Notes: generated by a model not told the origin, from the sequence alone. A stretch of DNA of 64,000 nucleotides from Cytidiella melzeri (GCA_022592445.1 JABYQR010000147.1:1-64000), one strand, 5' to 3'. Positions 47,455 through 60,370 are shown, numbered from the stretch's first letter. Numbers and translations: made by a program.

Positions 47455-49376
47455 GAGCAGCTGAGGGGGTTATCCTTCAGCAAACGGTTTCGACGCTATA
47501 AGAGATTTGAATAGGGCGTGGTCAGACACGAGGACAATGGCATGTTGTCTTGCCTCACCTCGGATGTTTATTGTTGTTCTCAGTCAGCGCCTGCCACAGA
47601 TTGAGGAATGTTGATGTGCTCAGTGAGTATGGCTTTGAGCACGCCGGTGCTCGTGGTGACGGTATGGATGCAAGTTGTGAGTTGAACGGGCACCACCGTC
47701 GTCCCACTCCCGGGAGCAAAGGACAAGTCGGAGTAGGGAGGAAACCACCGGCGTCTAGCCTACCCGCGCTAAGCCGCCTCGGCACGCATTCCCTTATTCG
47801 GCATAAGGCGGGCGAACTCGTCCGCTCGAATTTCCAGTCGTCCGAGTCGTTTACCACATACTGCATAATGCTCATTGCTCACAGTGTCAAGCGCAGAGGC
47901 TCGAGCCCGTCTGCTCAACCTGTTTGCTGTCTCTCTGTCCAGCACTGCGAAAAGATGACAGCACTGCGAAAAGATGATCACGGGCATTGCTGTTTCAGCA
48001 TGTGTGTCACTCAAATCCCCATGCGTGCGCAGCAGAGCTATTCTTGTCGCATTTTGTTGTGCTATACGGTATCCAGGATCACGCAGCAACTGTGAGGGGC
48101 CTGAAGGTTTTTTGGCGTAAACCAGCATTCGGCCCTTCCAACTTGACGTTTCACTGAGCTTGCTCACAGCACACTTCCCGTTGGACTTTGAATTCTTAGC
48201 AGCGCGGCCGTACCCTCGAACTGTTGACAATGTAGCACAGGCACTACAGTACATCGGATGTTGCATCTTCAAAGGCCCACATGATTGACAGTGAGATGGA
48301 CCGGTGCGGCGTAGCAGACATTGTGGCGAGTCCGTGACAATCCTGTATGGAACCATATACTGTCCAGTCACGTAGTCCTATAACCATGAACCGTTTCCTG
48401 GACGTGGTTCGATTGTTGAGCATCGCTCAAGACATGCTACTACTTCCGGATGTATGGCCATAACACAAAGGGCATCTAGTAGCCAGTATGTCAGGGAATG
48501 ACACCCAAACACGCCATGCAAAGCTATCAGCTTTGGACGACCTGACGAGGAGGATGAGGGTCAGACAGAGATCCTGAGGCACGAAGGTTGAACGCCCGTC
48601 TACTCTGCCTCGGGGAGACTAGGATGAGGTGCCTTGAGCCTTGAGTTGAGTATGCATCAGTGAGCAGCTGTTCGAAATGAATGTAAAGTTACGAGAAGAC
48701 TCCAGCAACGTACGCACAGAGCACACGTTTCACTGCACAGCAAAACGTGACTGGGTGTGGGCAAAAACGAGGTGTTCGGTGGCTGCGAGCGGAAGATGTC
48801 AGGCCGCGTAGATTGGTAGGTTCCTGACTGCGATGTCAGTGGTTTCCTTCGAGGGAGAGGTACTAATGCTACGTCTGAAGTCGTGAAAAAAAATCGGTTT
48901 GGTCTTTGACATGGATGGCATAGAGCTAACTCACCTATGAAGGCGAGCCAGTCGGCTGCCGTCAGCTCGACGATGCCTGGAGATGGCCGGAGACTTACTG
49001 ACATGCTTCATCCATGCTTTGTCTTGCACCTGCTTGCGGTCACTGCGCTGGCCACTACAGAGAGAGGATATAGCACTGCGGCCGTTCGACGGCCTCGGTG
49101 GTTTTCAAAATCAACCGGGAGACGTATTGTTGACGACGAAAGCAGCCACAAGGGCATGATGCCGCCTCCTGGCAGAAAGCGCTACTATTAGTACAGTAAA
49201 ATGAGCACTAAGTGCATACTGAGGCTGTCATGAAGATACCCTACAAACTTTTCATGTCGAATCTTCATTATCCACATGAACACATCCTCCGTCTCTGTAC
49301 TTCTCACTTGTTCTTGTAAGTGTAGACTCTGCAAGTTGACTTGAAGCTGGTCGTGTGCAAGAAAAGCATCAGTAAG
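47455..49376. other. Gene-poor region
   Basis: About 1.9 kb has only short overlapping ORFs without family motifs. The longest (about 200 codons, minus strand, 47769-48371) has no domain, no intron logic and a shadow ORF on the other strand. A 15-base direct repeat ('cactgcgaaaagatg') occurs at about 47943 and 47961. I see no RNA gene. Confidence 0.5.
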
Positions 49377-50086
49377 CTATGACGTTATTTATGGGTATTT
49401 ATTCGAAGTCGCGAACGTCACAATTTTGTGATTTTTCATGTCACAATCATGGTTTCGACCGGTGCACTCGCAAACACGCGAACAAAAAACAAGAAACCAC
49501 TCATCACACTCGGGCGCTTCAATAGCGCTTAACATGCCGCTGCTTTCCTCAATTGGCAAGTTCGGTATCCCACGCTCCTCCCCAGCATCCAGGAAGGATT
49601 TCTAGGACACAAATCTTCACATAGCTATAGAATAATAGGATTGAGCAATCATTGTAATTCTTTTCTCCTACTCTGTAATGTTCAATTTGTGCAGCAACAC
49701 CCATAACCTGTTATAAAGCCCTTGGAGATCAATAAAGCAATGAATTCCAGTAGCTCCATGGCTCCAGTGACAATGAGATTGCTGCATTAGTATACTACTA
49801 TGCATTACAGGTGTGTTAATTGTGTACTGGGGCAATTCAGCTGCACAGTGAGCTTGCAAAGCCTTTTTACTACCAAGAGGGCCCCGCCGCTCGGGCGGCT
49901 CAACCCCCATATTTGGTCTCCCATCAAAACTCGCGCAAATAGACGCTTGATGGTGAGGACCGTGGACTCGTTTCGCGAAAGTGAAACCGTGACCACGTCA
50001 CAAATCCTCGTTCACGCCCTCGTTTCGCCCATTGTGACCGTGCAAACGAGTGGTTTCTTGATAAAAACCCAAAAATAACTTCATAG
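49377..50086. mobile_element. Non-autonomous DNA transposon with imperfect terminal inverted repeats
   Basis: The left end begins CTATGACGTTATTTATGGGT at 49377. The reverse complement of the right end begins CTATGAAGTTATTTTTGGGT from 50086 inward. The pairing is 23 of the first 26 positions. Both ends are flanked directly by TAAG (49373-49376 and 50087-50090), a plausible 4-base target-site duplication. The 710-base interior has no transposase-like frame. It carries subterminal repeats such as 'gtcaca' and 'cgaaac', plus an inner inverted pair 'aagaaaccactc' near 49492 and its complement near 50048. A palindromic 'gccgctcgggcggc' sits near 49887. The superfamily is not assigned. Confidence 0.72.
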
Positions 50087-50387
50087 TAAGCGCTTAATTA
50101 TAAGTAATTGTACACGGATTGTCGTCTACCCCAAAATCTCTGCACCACCAGCAGAGGTCTACTTACTCTCAACCTTCACAAACGCATACAGTACGTATCA
50201 TCGACGTGTCTTACCTCGTGCATCCTCGTTCTCCAGGAGCTGGTCCCGCAGGGTAAGTGGTTGTCTGAAACACGACACTCGGGCACACTGACCAGATCGC
50301 TCGCTTTCGTAGCACGTACTGAGCGTACATAAGTACACCCGCACGCCACTCACAAATCTTAGGGCAAAGCGAGAGAGTTCAATAGCC

Positions 50388-51441
50388 ATGGCGAGAATAG
50401 AGGAAGTCAAGGACACTTTAAAAAAAGCGAAAAGCCGTTCGTGACACTGACCTTCATCTCGTCGTTCGTGACACGCTGAACGAGTCTTCATACTCAGAAC
50501 AACCCGCGATCCTCAAATACTACCTGGTCACGTACAATCTCCTTAACGCTCTGGGATGGTCATACATTCTTGTCTGCACCATCCTTCATGTCTTTGACCT
50601 TGACAGCAAGGCTGGCTCTATTCGTACCTTGTCACAAAACTTGCCGTTCTTCTCCCCTCCTTCTTCCTCTCCCACGTGGGGATCAGCGTTAGGCTGGGTA
50701 GATCGACCGGCTGAAATGCCTGACTGGGCGGTGTATGTGGAGAAATATGTCGTCCCGTGGAAATGGATGCACGGCTTCAGAAGGATGGCCACGACCGGTG
50801 AGAGGCTTGGCTGGCAAACCACCGTCGTGCAGACATTCGCGATATTGGAGGTCGTGCACTCTTTACTTGGGTGGGTCCGGAGTCCCCTCATCACCGTCGC
50901 AATGCAAGTCGCGAGCAGGTACTACGCTATTTACGGAATCAACTACTTGTTCCCGCACGTACGTCAAAAACCCCGAAATCCTCGTAGCTAGCTTATAGCT
51001 GTCTTGTGCTACAGACGCTACAGAACCCTCTGTACACAACCATGATCCTCTCCTGGTCTCTGACCGAAGTCGTCCGATACGTATTTTACGCTCTAAACCT
51101 CCTAGGCCATGAGCCCTACGCACTGCTATGGACGCGTTACACGACATTTTGGCTTCTATACCCAACTGGCGCGTCATCCGAGGCGTTCCTCATCTTTTCC
51201 ACTCTCCCGACTCTTAAAGAAAAGCCCTTCGTCGACTGGAGCTTCCATGACTGGTTTAGGTTGGCGATGTTTTGCACTTGGTGGCCGTGTACGTGTTCAA
51301 ATTTTGAATGATTTGCTGAGGTTTTTGCACTAACAAAGTACGATAGCTTTGTACGTCCTGTACACTCACATGATCAAGCAACGGCGCCGGGTCCTGGCAG
51401 GTCCTGGAAGGACGCTTGGAGCGAAACCGAAGTCGCTCTAG
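50388..51441 (+). CDS. PHS1: Very-long-chain (3R)-3-hydroxyacyl-CoA dehydratase
   Basis: This ER membrane enzyme performs the third step of very-long-chain fatty acid elongation. Visible landmarks are LKYYLVTYNLLNALGWSYIL, TTVVQTFAILEVVHSLLG, VAMQVASRYYAIYG, the active-site helix ILSWSLTEVVRYVFYALNL, and LWTRYTTFWLLYPTG. It ends in a basic KQRRRVLAGPGRT tail with KPKSL before TAG 51439-51441, fitting an ER retrieval-type terminus. A Pro/Ser-rich insert (FFSPPSSSPTW) follows the first helix. The start ATG 50388 gives a short basic leader. The first intron (about 50450-50506, donor gttcgt) is the least certain junction. Confidence 0.88.
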
Positions 51442-51689
51442 AGCCATGTTCTTTCAACCTCGTGGGGAACGGGAAGGGGCATACACGGAACCAGAAACTA
51501 CATGGTCGCAATCGAGTTATGACCGGTATACAATATCATTTGATTCCATGTGTTGTGCGAATTAAGAAGAAACAGAGCAGTAGATGGGTGACGCAAGCGA
51601 TTCGAGTAGTCTTAATATTCAATGCTAGATGAGTTCAATGCTAAATGTGTAGATTCTGCGCTCATCTTAGTCCCTGACTAAATCTACAT

Positions 51690-53661
51690 TCACTTGTTGT
51701 TTACACTAGGGGCGAACCCAACTCTACTCCCGGCGTAGTCAAAAGTTGAGTACCCTGTCGAACAGCAAGAGTTAGACACCCAACGATCACGTTTCCCGCT
51801 ACTCCGGCCATACTTACATGACTTCATGAATATGTCGCCGACGATGGCGAGATTGGATGGGAATCCCGAGTTCGGGTCTACGCCGATGATACCTCCGACG
51901 CAATCACTGTGGGACGAAGCATTGGTGGTAACGATACATAAGAAGAAATGGGGACGCACGTGGACTCTTCGCTAAGCTTTCCCAGGTTGAAGTCGTCTGT
52001 ACGTATGCTGAACGACATTCCCGAGAACGAGAGGGAGAGTGACAGAGACGACGAGCACGGGTAGGTATAGAAACCTGCAAAAGTCGGAACTAGTCAGTTG
52101 TATGTTCGACGTTATAGAGTGAAAGTTGTTTGACCTCCACCGCGCTCCGTAGTTGCGTCTTGCGATCCTGGTATCTGCAGGACAACTATATATCAACACG
52201 TTGTAACGCATACCAGTAGTCGCGAAACTCACCATGTCATAGAATTCCTTGGCGACTGCGTCCGGGACAAGAAGGAGTGAGGTGCCTGAGTCCACAGCCT
52301 GTCGCAAGCAACATGTGAATAGGTACCACAGCCATTAAACGTGACACACTACGCACGGCGGTCAGGTTCGTGGGTATCGATTGCAGCTGGTTGATCGCCA
52401 TGCCGCCCATATTGACTGTCCAATACGTCTACATGGTACCTCGAAGTCAGTGGATGATACCCAGAGCAACGGTTTTTCTACTACCGCGTACCCTGGTCGT
52501 CAAATTCAGCCACTGTATTGGCCCAACAGTCTTGGTGAGGTCGTAGCAGCCAAAACATATCTGATAGACCGTGAGTCAAGTTCTGTCCGAATACCGCGCT
52601 ACCGTCCTCACCTGTGACCCGTCCACTTGCCCTCGCGTCAGGTGCATGGAGAATATTCCTGCGGGCAGTTTTCGCGAGCTGAGGAGGTTTTCGAAGAAAT
52701 TCGGCGCATTCATGCGCGATATACTTTGGAACGCTAGACCCAAGAGACCACTGCTTGGGTAGTCCATGAAATCCTCCGACTCGCTGCGAACCGCGACGAA
52801 CTTCTGTTGGTCTACAGCAAGCCCGCCGAGCGCGACGGTATCGTGAGCGACTGTACCAGATACCCTTCCTGCACCCTATGAGCACAAGACGAGTAGCTGA
52901 TCAGCCCGATAACGTCGAAGACATGGAGGCAAGGAAGCTACGAACGTATACAAGTGACATTTTCCTCTTCGAGTTCTGGAATGTGGAGCTTGCGGCCGGC
53001 GCAAACTGCGTATTCGAACATGAGGGACAGTTCACTGGGATCCAAAGGTCGGCAGAGCCTGTATCGACTGATACCGTGAGCTCTTGTTCGGGCGTGCCAA
53101 ACTGTAAGGGACCGTAGTAAGACACGTCCATCCCCCCTTGAACGTCGTCTTTCAGGGCCATCGCGTGGAAGTCGGTGTAATTTGTCTGCGGGAGCCCTAT
53201 GATGGGTGAAGCGTCTGCGTTGACATTCTCACTGTAAGCGAGTGGGGTCGCTAATTCGGAAGACGCATTGCGGAAGTAGTCGAGGATTGGCGTGTCGTTG
53301 AAAGGAGCATAGGACGTGGCCGGATGCGTTTCGGGGTTGAGACCGATTCCGTTGAGGAATTGAGAAGCTTGGGAGTATTTGTTGATAATCCCCTGCACTT
53401 CTGCGCTCTGATTATATGGGATGATCAGATATGTCCTCTATGAGATTAATCTAGACGCACCGCTGTGTTGGCATTGAAGACCACAGGTTGAGAGCCATTG
53501 CTTACGCGCAAGGCAGGGGTCTTGGGCGGTGTCCGTTTGAGATTGGTAATGAGGTGCTGCCGACCAGCCCTTGGATACTGTATGTCCGAAGGGAGAGCAG
53601 AGACATAGATAGCAGATACAGCCAGTCCTATCCCGAGGTGAAGGTGCATACTAGCGATCAT
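51690..53661 (-). CDS. Secreted pepsin-like aspartic protease (family A1)
   Basis: The N-terminus is a signal peptide (MHLHLGIGLAVSAIYVSALP, preceded by an alternative ATG at 53661). A propeptide with a basic stretch follows. The mature domain shows the first active-site motif VSVDTGSADLWIPV and the second AVDSGTSLLLVP. SYYGPLQFGTPEQ opens the N-lobe, and SSGLLGLAFQSISRM is the flap-side strand. IVGDIFMKS and FDYAGSRVGFAPS close the protein before the stop at 51690. Cys pairs such as NCPSCSNTQF fit the loop after the first aspartate. About ten introns are present. It resembles basidiomycete polyporopepsin-type enzymes, and secretion for external protein degradation is inferred. Confidence 0.85.
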
Positions 53662-54222
53662 TGACAGGGAATGCACCAGGCACGCGGATCGAGACCTAGG
53701 AAGATTATACGAGAGCAAAATGAAAACGGAAAGAACTTCAGGTGGAAGAGAAAGAGGAAGAGAGAGAAGTCAGACAAGAGTGGCGGCGGCGTAGAAACGA
53801 CGAGGCTGGCGTAGCTGACCGTGTTCATGGCCTGAAAGAGAACTTGCCGACGTGTCTCATGAGCCATACACATGTAAGCAATGCTCTGAATCAGCATCTC
53901 ACAGCCTGTGGCCCTTCAACTTGACGAGTTTGATTGAACCAGCAATGCTAAACGTATCTAGAAAACGAGATAGAGGTTCGCTGGATGGAAGTGCTACAAA
54001 GGCGTTCGCCGTACAACGTTCGACATTAGGCTTCATGGTGTGATATTGCTGTAAGCACTGAATAAAGTACGTTGTCAATGTAGAGTGTAATGATACTCAC
54101 CATCGCAGACGACATTGATTCGGAGGACTCAGAGGCTGACATACGTGATTGCTGCAGTGGCATGTACAATTCGCAGACACAGCGAAAGCCTGGTACTGGT
54201 GCTTAGGCTCTGACCTGTACAG
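53662..54222. other. Divergent intergenic region
   Basis: The aspartic protease promoter and the outer upstream region of the R3H-associated gene lie here. A polypurine run (gaagagaaagaggaagagagag) occurs near 53741-53765. No gene is supported. Confidence 0.5.
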
Positions 54223-54710
54223 CGTTTTGTGCCCGCTGAGTCCAAGATGTTTTTGTTAGTTGGAAGATGAGTTGGAGAGAAAATGTGAAGCTGCAGACCC
54301 GAACTGAAGGTTGCCTTATTGGGCAGACGTGATAACCAACTCCGCCACCGACATTGGAGGCAACGGCGTCTGATCGAGCAGCAGAAACTCGGAGATGACT
54401 CGGAGTGCTTCCGCTCACTGCTACACTCATACCTCGACACTCTACTTGTCCCCGCCTGCAACATCTCGTTTTGTGCCCGCTGAGTCCAAGATGTTTTTGT
54501 TAGTTGGAAGATGAGTTGGAGAGAAAATGTGAAGCTGCAGACCCGAACTGAAGGTTGCCTTATTGGGCAGACGTGATAACCAACTCCGCCACCGACATTG
54601 GAGGCAACGGCGTCTGATCGAGCAGCAGAAACTCGGAGATGACTCGGAGTGCTTCCGCTCACTGCTACACTCATACCTCGACACTCTACTTGTCCCCGCC
54701 TGCAACATCT
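54223..54710. repeat. Perfect 2 x 244-base tandem duplication
   Basis: 54223-54466 and 54467-54710 are identical base for base by direct comparison; each starts 'cgttttgtgcccgctg' and ends 'cctgcaacatct'. The second copy ends 17 bases before the proposed start codon of the R3H-associated gene, so the duplicated unit is that gene's proximal promoter or 5' UTR. Perfect identity points to a very recent event or an assembly artefact. Confidence 0.95.
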
Positions 54711-54727
54711 ATCGTATTGCTTTGGCC

Positions 54728-56175
54728 ATGGAGGAACCTCAGTCATCTCAGATACTCTCCTCCCAAGCAGCAGTGCGCAAGACACCTCCCAGTACTGCGA
54801 CAAGCGGGCCCATTCCCATGTCCTTTCCAGCCATTCTCAGCGTACCAGTCCTAGGAAAGCAGCTATCGCAGTCTCTATGTGAAAGCTCGATTGCAGAACT
54901 ACCCACGGCTCGTCAGAAGCGAAGCAATAGACGGGACGAGAAGGAAGGCAAGCGGTGGATCAGGCGCAAAGACAACGGCATGTATTTTGTCTGCACTAAA
55001 ATACGTCTTCAAAGCTGAAACACAATGGTGCATCTGTCAGCCCGCTTCGTGGACAACCCTCATGTTGTACCCGCATCCAAGAGGGACTTTGCGATTCCGA
55101 TCCCGAGTGCGCGTCCGACCTTCCCGCAGCCCTTGCCAAAGTACCTTTCGCGGAATATCCCTATTCCACCCACTGTACCCACCATGCGCGAACCTGTGTC
55201 GGCCAGCGCAGGGAGATTTTCTCTGGGCATGAAGGGAATGCGGAAACAGTTGCGCAAGTCTGGACCAAGAGCAGAGCTGCTCGTCCATGAAGTCGAGTCC
55301 GAGATTATGGATTGGTTGGCGAACACTATCTGGCTGAACCCCGACGGCACTATAACCTCTGACGAGGAAGCTATACCTATCGGCACCTCGCACTCGATTA
55401 CACAGGTCTCTCGCACACCTATGCAGCTCGTTTGGGCGATCTCGGACGACGGGTTTGCGAGATACGTCGTGCACTGTTGTGCACGGTACCACAACATTGT
55501 TAGCTTTAGTAAGTATCAAATGCTGCAGTATAGTTTCTGTCCTATTTAGCTCTCCTCCGTTACCCAGGCAAAGACGTGTCGGGACGTCGGCTCACCCACA
55601 TTCTTCGTCCAAACATCACTCGACCCGCCTTCGAAGCCCCTCAGGGCCTCAACACCCCGCCAGTCACTGACCTCGAATCGTCGACGTTCGACACCGAGTC
55701 AGATTTCACGATTTCCGACCGCGACTCATTGCTCTCAGACGCTGAGATCGACTCAGACGTCGAGCTGGGCCCCGGTATGCCACCTCCTCGCTCGTTTCCC
55801 TTGGCCGACATACCAGAGAGCAGCCCCGGCTCACCCGCCCTTCGAGGGTCAGACCCTTTACCTGCGCTCGGCGATTCATGGTCGGTCGTCAAAGAGGGCG
55901 ACGCAGATGCGGATGTCGAGCATGATTTGGCCCAAAGCGTCGCGTCTTTGGATCTGGAAGACGACACGACGCCGCGAGCTGCAAGGCAACAGCGCCAGGG
56001 GCCGTTGCGTTCGCACCTCTGGGAAAGACAGCGCAGGGCTGCGTCTTCACCGTCGCGGTCGCCTGCTCGGAAAGGAAGGATTCCTCCTCGCCCGCGTCAG
56101 CTTGTCGTACAAAAGTTGAAGCCGAATAGCAAGGATGCAGGGCCGCGGTTATTCTATGAATACCTGTTCGCGTGA
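54728..56175 (+). CDS. R3H-associated N-terminal domain protein
   Basis: The spliced protein (about 440 residues) starts MEEPQSSQIL. It carries RQKRSNRRDEKEGKRWIRRK, then DNARFVDNPHVVPASKRDF, and a domain with SEIMDWLANTI and GFARYVVHCCARYHNIVSF. GRRLTHILRPNI follows and then an acidic, Ser-rich tail with basic RQQRQGPLRSHLWERQRR. This matches the fungal proteins annotated as R3H-associated, thought to be nucleic-acid linked; the function is unknown. Introns are 54978-55040, which has a GC donor (AACG|gcatgt), and about 55510-55550. The tail ends LFYEYLFA before TGA. An open frame extends upstream into the tandem duplication but lacks conserved features. Confidence 0.72.
54978..55040 (+). other. 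GC-AG intron of the R3H-associated gene
   Basis: The donor is AACG|gcatgt and the acceptor is tctgtcag. The only nearby GT donor (AT|gtattt) gives the wrong phase. Confidence 0.75.
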
Positions 56176-56301
56176 GATTTATGAAGAGCCGGGTGTTCAT
56201 TCACCCCAGAGATGCATATCCTGCGGGATACTGTAGTTTGCAAGTTGCTGGCGATGGACTCTCAGGTCTTAGTATGTAGGCTAGAATTGCCCGAAATATC
56301 C

Positions 56302-59300
56302 CTAGAATCTCCTTGTACAACAGGTCATACATAGTAACACAAATGAGGTCAAAGACATGACAACGATGTAAAATAAGGTCCATCTAGCAGGCGTGCAAAC
56401 TCCTGTAGCGCGAATCTCACCCCGTAAACACTCTTGCAATGAGGTACATCGTAGAGCCAGCGAATCGCTACAAGCGCGAAGGACGAGTGTATGAGTGACG
56501 TACTTTCGAGCGGACGACAAACCAGACGAGTACTCACGACTATACTCGTGATAGCTACAAAGGCGAGGATGAACGTCATGTACGCTTTTGTTCGGGTGAA
56601 GGTATTGTTCTCTGCGAATGTTGAGCTGGGATCTCCTCCACCCAGGATCAACGCAAGAAGACAGCCCTGACCAAACGCTCTTCGTCAGGAGGACGTCAGA
56701 AATATGAAACTAGACGAGCTCACGTTCGACAACACCCACGACAAAAGAACCTTAACATCAGATCAGCATCGGGGAGACAGTTCCGGGCAAAGAGGTACGA
56801 ACGTTTGTCCTGACGCTGGCATAGTAGTCTTTCGCGGTCTGTTCTCGTTCTGCTTCAGACAAGACAGGAGTATGCTGAGACGTTTTGACCGCAGGCTTTC
56901 GGTTGCGTATATTCATGAGCGACTCTTCGTACATCTCGTCTGCATCTGCGACATCCGCAAGCACCTCCAGGTTCACTTGTGAGTCACTATTCTGGATGAC
57001 TGCGCCGAGGTCAGTGTCCACAATCGTGTCTTGTTTGGTTCCCCACGAGATCTACATAGTGTTTGTTTAGTAATGAATTTGTTTTATAGCACGTTCGAGA
57101 GCACTTACGTCGTCGAGGTTACAAAATGCGTAAACGTTCAAAATGTTGATATACATTGGCGAAAGTAGCATGTACGGAAGGAAGCTCGTGAGCATATGCC
57201 ACGGGTCAAAACATAGCACGCTGGCGAAGAAATAGACTGCAACGTATGTCAGCATAAACCTTGAGAGGACAAACAAGTCGCACACCTCCATAGGTCACGA
57301 TGATACTAAACAGCATGATACTATATGCGCCATCGCCTTGCTTTGAAGCGCGGATGGCGCACATGATGGCACAGAAGATCAAATAGACCATCAACAGTGC
57401 GAATAATATGGCCAAGGTCAGGTATTTCCACGGTGCACTACATTGAGTGAAGACCATGATTAGCGTGTTAGATTGAGAAGAGGTGATTTCAGACGAACGC
57501 TTTAGGCTTGTTGCCCATTGATATCAGGAAAGCAGAGACAACCAGGCCAGCCATAAAATACTGCGTGAAAAAGGCTGACAGTCAAATTTATCCGCCAAAT
57601 AGAGGGTAGGCTTGGCCTACCTGAATAAACGCATTGAAATACTTTATGAACTTCAGACCATCAAATTGAGTCTCGAGCGAGGAGGTTAAAATGACCTGGA
57701 GAACCAACTTCGATGAAACTCTCCAGTCTAGAGATAGTGTGATGGACTCACGAAGAACAAGTAGAAATTGCCCTACAGCAGCATCAGTCTATAGCTAGAG
57801 AAAGCTGAGTGTCCCAGAAGCGACTTACAATGGCAAACCACGACGCGATGAGGTTGATGATGTTATACAGCGTTTCGCACATGAGCACGAACTTACGCCC
57901 AGTGGAATGACCAGACCGTAACAGCTGTCCGGTATGCGCAATAGCATACGTAGCAGCGAAGAACGACCCGTTCAGCCATCGACGACGCTGACCGATGAAT
58001 TCAGGCAGCGTATCCGGAACGTCGGTCTCGCCAACCGCGCCGGGGACATACTTTAACACCCTGTGCACGAAAGTGAGCATCCCTGAGTTAGGTGTGAACA
58101 GCGCTTGGAAGTACCAGTTATCTTTGGCCTTTGCAACCAGCTCAAAACATAAAATCCGCTGAAGGAAAGTGGAGGTAAGACATGAGCGCCTTTTGCAGGA
58201 AGATATGGTCCTCACATCTTCTGCAAGGTCTAGTTATCAGGCAAGATTATCAGTTAACGGCGAGGATGACGCAGCTGCGGAAGACTGACACATATTCGAA
58301 GTGAAGATGTCCGTGTCGCGACCATAGAGGACCTCTCCTTTGAAGTATGAGGCTAGTGGTCCCATCCCTCTCTTGTCATTTTGTAGAGCAATGTATCGGT
58401 ACGCGGAGAATGCACCGGGCTATGTGAGGTCAGTACAAGACGCTGTGGCAAGGTCGCGTCGAGTCACGAACCAACACGCTGATATACCCAAACAAAGACT
58501 CCGTTGGCTTGTCGAGGATGTTCGCAATCTTGTATTCGAAGTTTTGTGAAGCAACTATTGAGTCAAGCCGCTTAGATCAGCCTGAGACATATGTGGAGGT
58601 ACCTACCTAAGGGGTTAATGAGGGAGTACCAGTATTTGCCCTTGTAAGCTGCGATCTCGCCGCACGCACCGCCCACATTTGAGTTCAAGTCAAATGTCTT
58701 CCACAAATGGTAGATGCTCTTCGGTATAGGCATAGTTCCCACGTCTAAAAGCACTACGACGTTTGGCTGTAAGAGCGGGCAAAATGCATTGAACGCCCAA
58801 CGGTGACTGTTGATCTTCTTTTGGTTCTTCTCCTTCATACAAAATATGATCTGCGTCGGGACTACACCCTTGTCAGGGTATCTGAAGTGCAAATTTGCGT
58901 CGAGACCAAAGGTAGTTGTGTATTCAAACAGATGAGCGGTGATTGGCTTGTCATTGAATCGCGTCTTCATGTGTGGACCAGGTTGGTATACTCCAAGTAG
59001 TGTGAGTACGTCCAGGACCCGCGAATGGACCTTCTTCCGTCCATCTGCGACGATACAGACGACTACCTGACAAATTCAAGGATGTCAAAAAAGCTACGCT
59101 TGCAGCTGTTGTCGTACGCGCTGACCTTCTTCCAAGCGTCTTGCCCCCACGTTCTCGAGTTTTTGCGGGAACATAGGTGAGATATGTTCCGCATCACCCC
59201 GTACAGCGTTCGACAAAAGAGGATTTCGTCTTCCTGTGACGACCACGTGTAAAGGCAATCAACGATCCTGTTTAGCACAATTGAGGTACAAGAACCTACG

Positions 59301-60370
59301 TTATACATGGTGATAACAATACAGAGCTCCGTTGTTCGTCTCATTTCGTTCTGCCTCAGGAAGAAGCCTTGCCTGGCGAAGTCATCTGGGTCACTCGTCA
59401 CCATGGTGTACCTCATCTTCGTCATCTCTCCATACTCTCCGTGTTGCACTCCGCCAATCGTTGGCAACACCTTTACGAGTTTCGGAGGACAGTCGAGGTC
59501 GACGACGACGTTTCCGTTCGTCAAAGGCACAGTTTTCAATTTCATCATTTTGTTACGCCGGTGCACACGACCAGCGGGGGCAGGGCCAAAATGCCGAGTC
59601 GTAAGAGGAGATCCCGGCCATGGGCCTAGTCCGGAGGAGTTGAACGATGAGAGTGAATTTTTCTCCGATTCTCGGACTGTATAAGGTTTCAGGTATTGGT
59701 CAACCAAGTCTTCGTCCTTCTCGTCCTCGTAATCCTCTTCTTCCTCATATCCCTCGTATTCATCATCATCATCATCTAGGGTCACAACTACGGGGGGTGG
59801 CTGCTCTTCGTCGTAAACACGTCTATATATTGAGACATCGCGTGCCGGTGTTGGGGACCTAGATGCACCGGTCGCATAGGCTTCAGGAGCCTGGGAGTGC
59901 TGGCTCAGCGGCCGAGGAGGGGTGTGAGGCGCACTGCCATTGGCGTTGAACACATTCGATGCAAATCGGTAAGCGATAGACCGAGGGTCTCGATTATTAG
60001 AGCCGTCTGAGAAGGGGTCGTCTGGAATAGTCTCTTGAGGTCGTAGGCGTCGTACTTCTTGAATAGAGTGCTCCGTAAACCGCGACGAGCTTCGAGGATC
60101 AATGACAGTGTCTGTGGTTGTGGTTGAGATAGACTGACGGTCCGAGCCCTCGTCAGAGGCTTCTGGTACAGTGGCTAAGGACGCCTGCATAGCCCCCATC
60201 CGAGATGGCGAGAGCTTCAGTATGCTCTGCTGTACCCTTGAGAATCCGTTCAGAACTTGCGTACTGGTTGGGATGTAATTTAGCGGGTTATAGCTTGATG
60301 AACCTTGCAATGTTAGCTCCTCATATTCCCCCTCCGGTATGCTCTCCACGAGTCTTGCGCCCGAGTACAT
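56302..60370 (-). CDS. Chitin synthase, division I type
   Basis: This plasma-membrane GT2 enzyme polymerises N-acetylglucosamine into chitin. The first ~260 residues are an acidic, disordered extension ([20 protein letters not shown]). The conserved core starts [20 protein letters not shown] and [60 protein letters not shown] and the catalytic [11 protein letters not shown] follow. The C-terminal membrane region includes [20 protein letters not shown] and DISWGTKQD. The last helix [19 protein letters not shown] precedes TAG at 56304-56302. About 15 introns are present, some of them multiples of three that read through. The class (I-III) cannot be fixed by eye. Confidence 0.92.

Noticed and set aside
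47769..48371. 200-codon minus-strand ORF as a gene
   Set aside because: It has no motifs, an overlapping ORF on the opposite strand and no supporting splice or start context.
54129..54803. 224-codon minus-strand ORF with an internal repeat as a repeat protein
   Set aside because: The internal repeat is a consequence of the 244-base DNA tandem duplication, and there is no family similarity.
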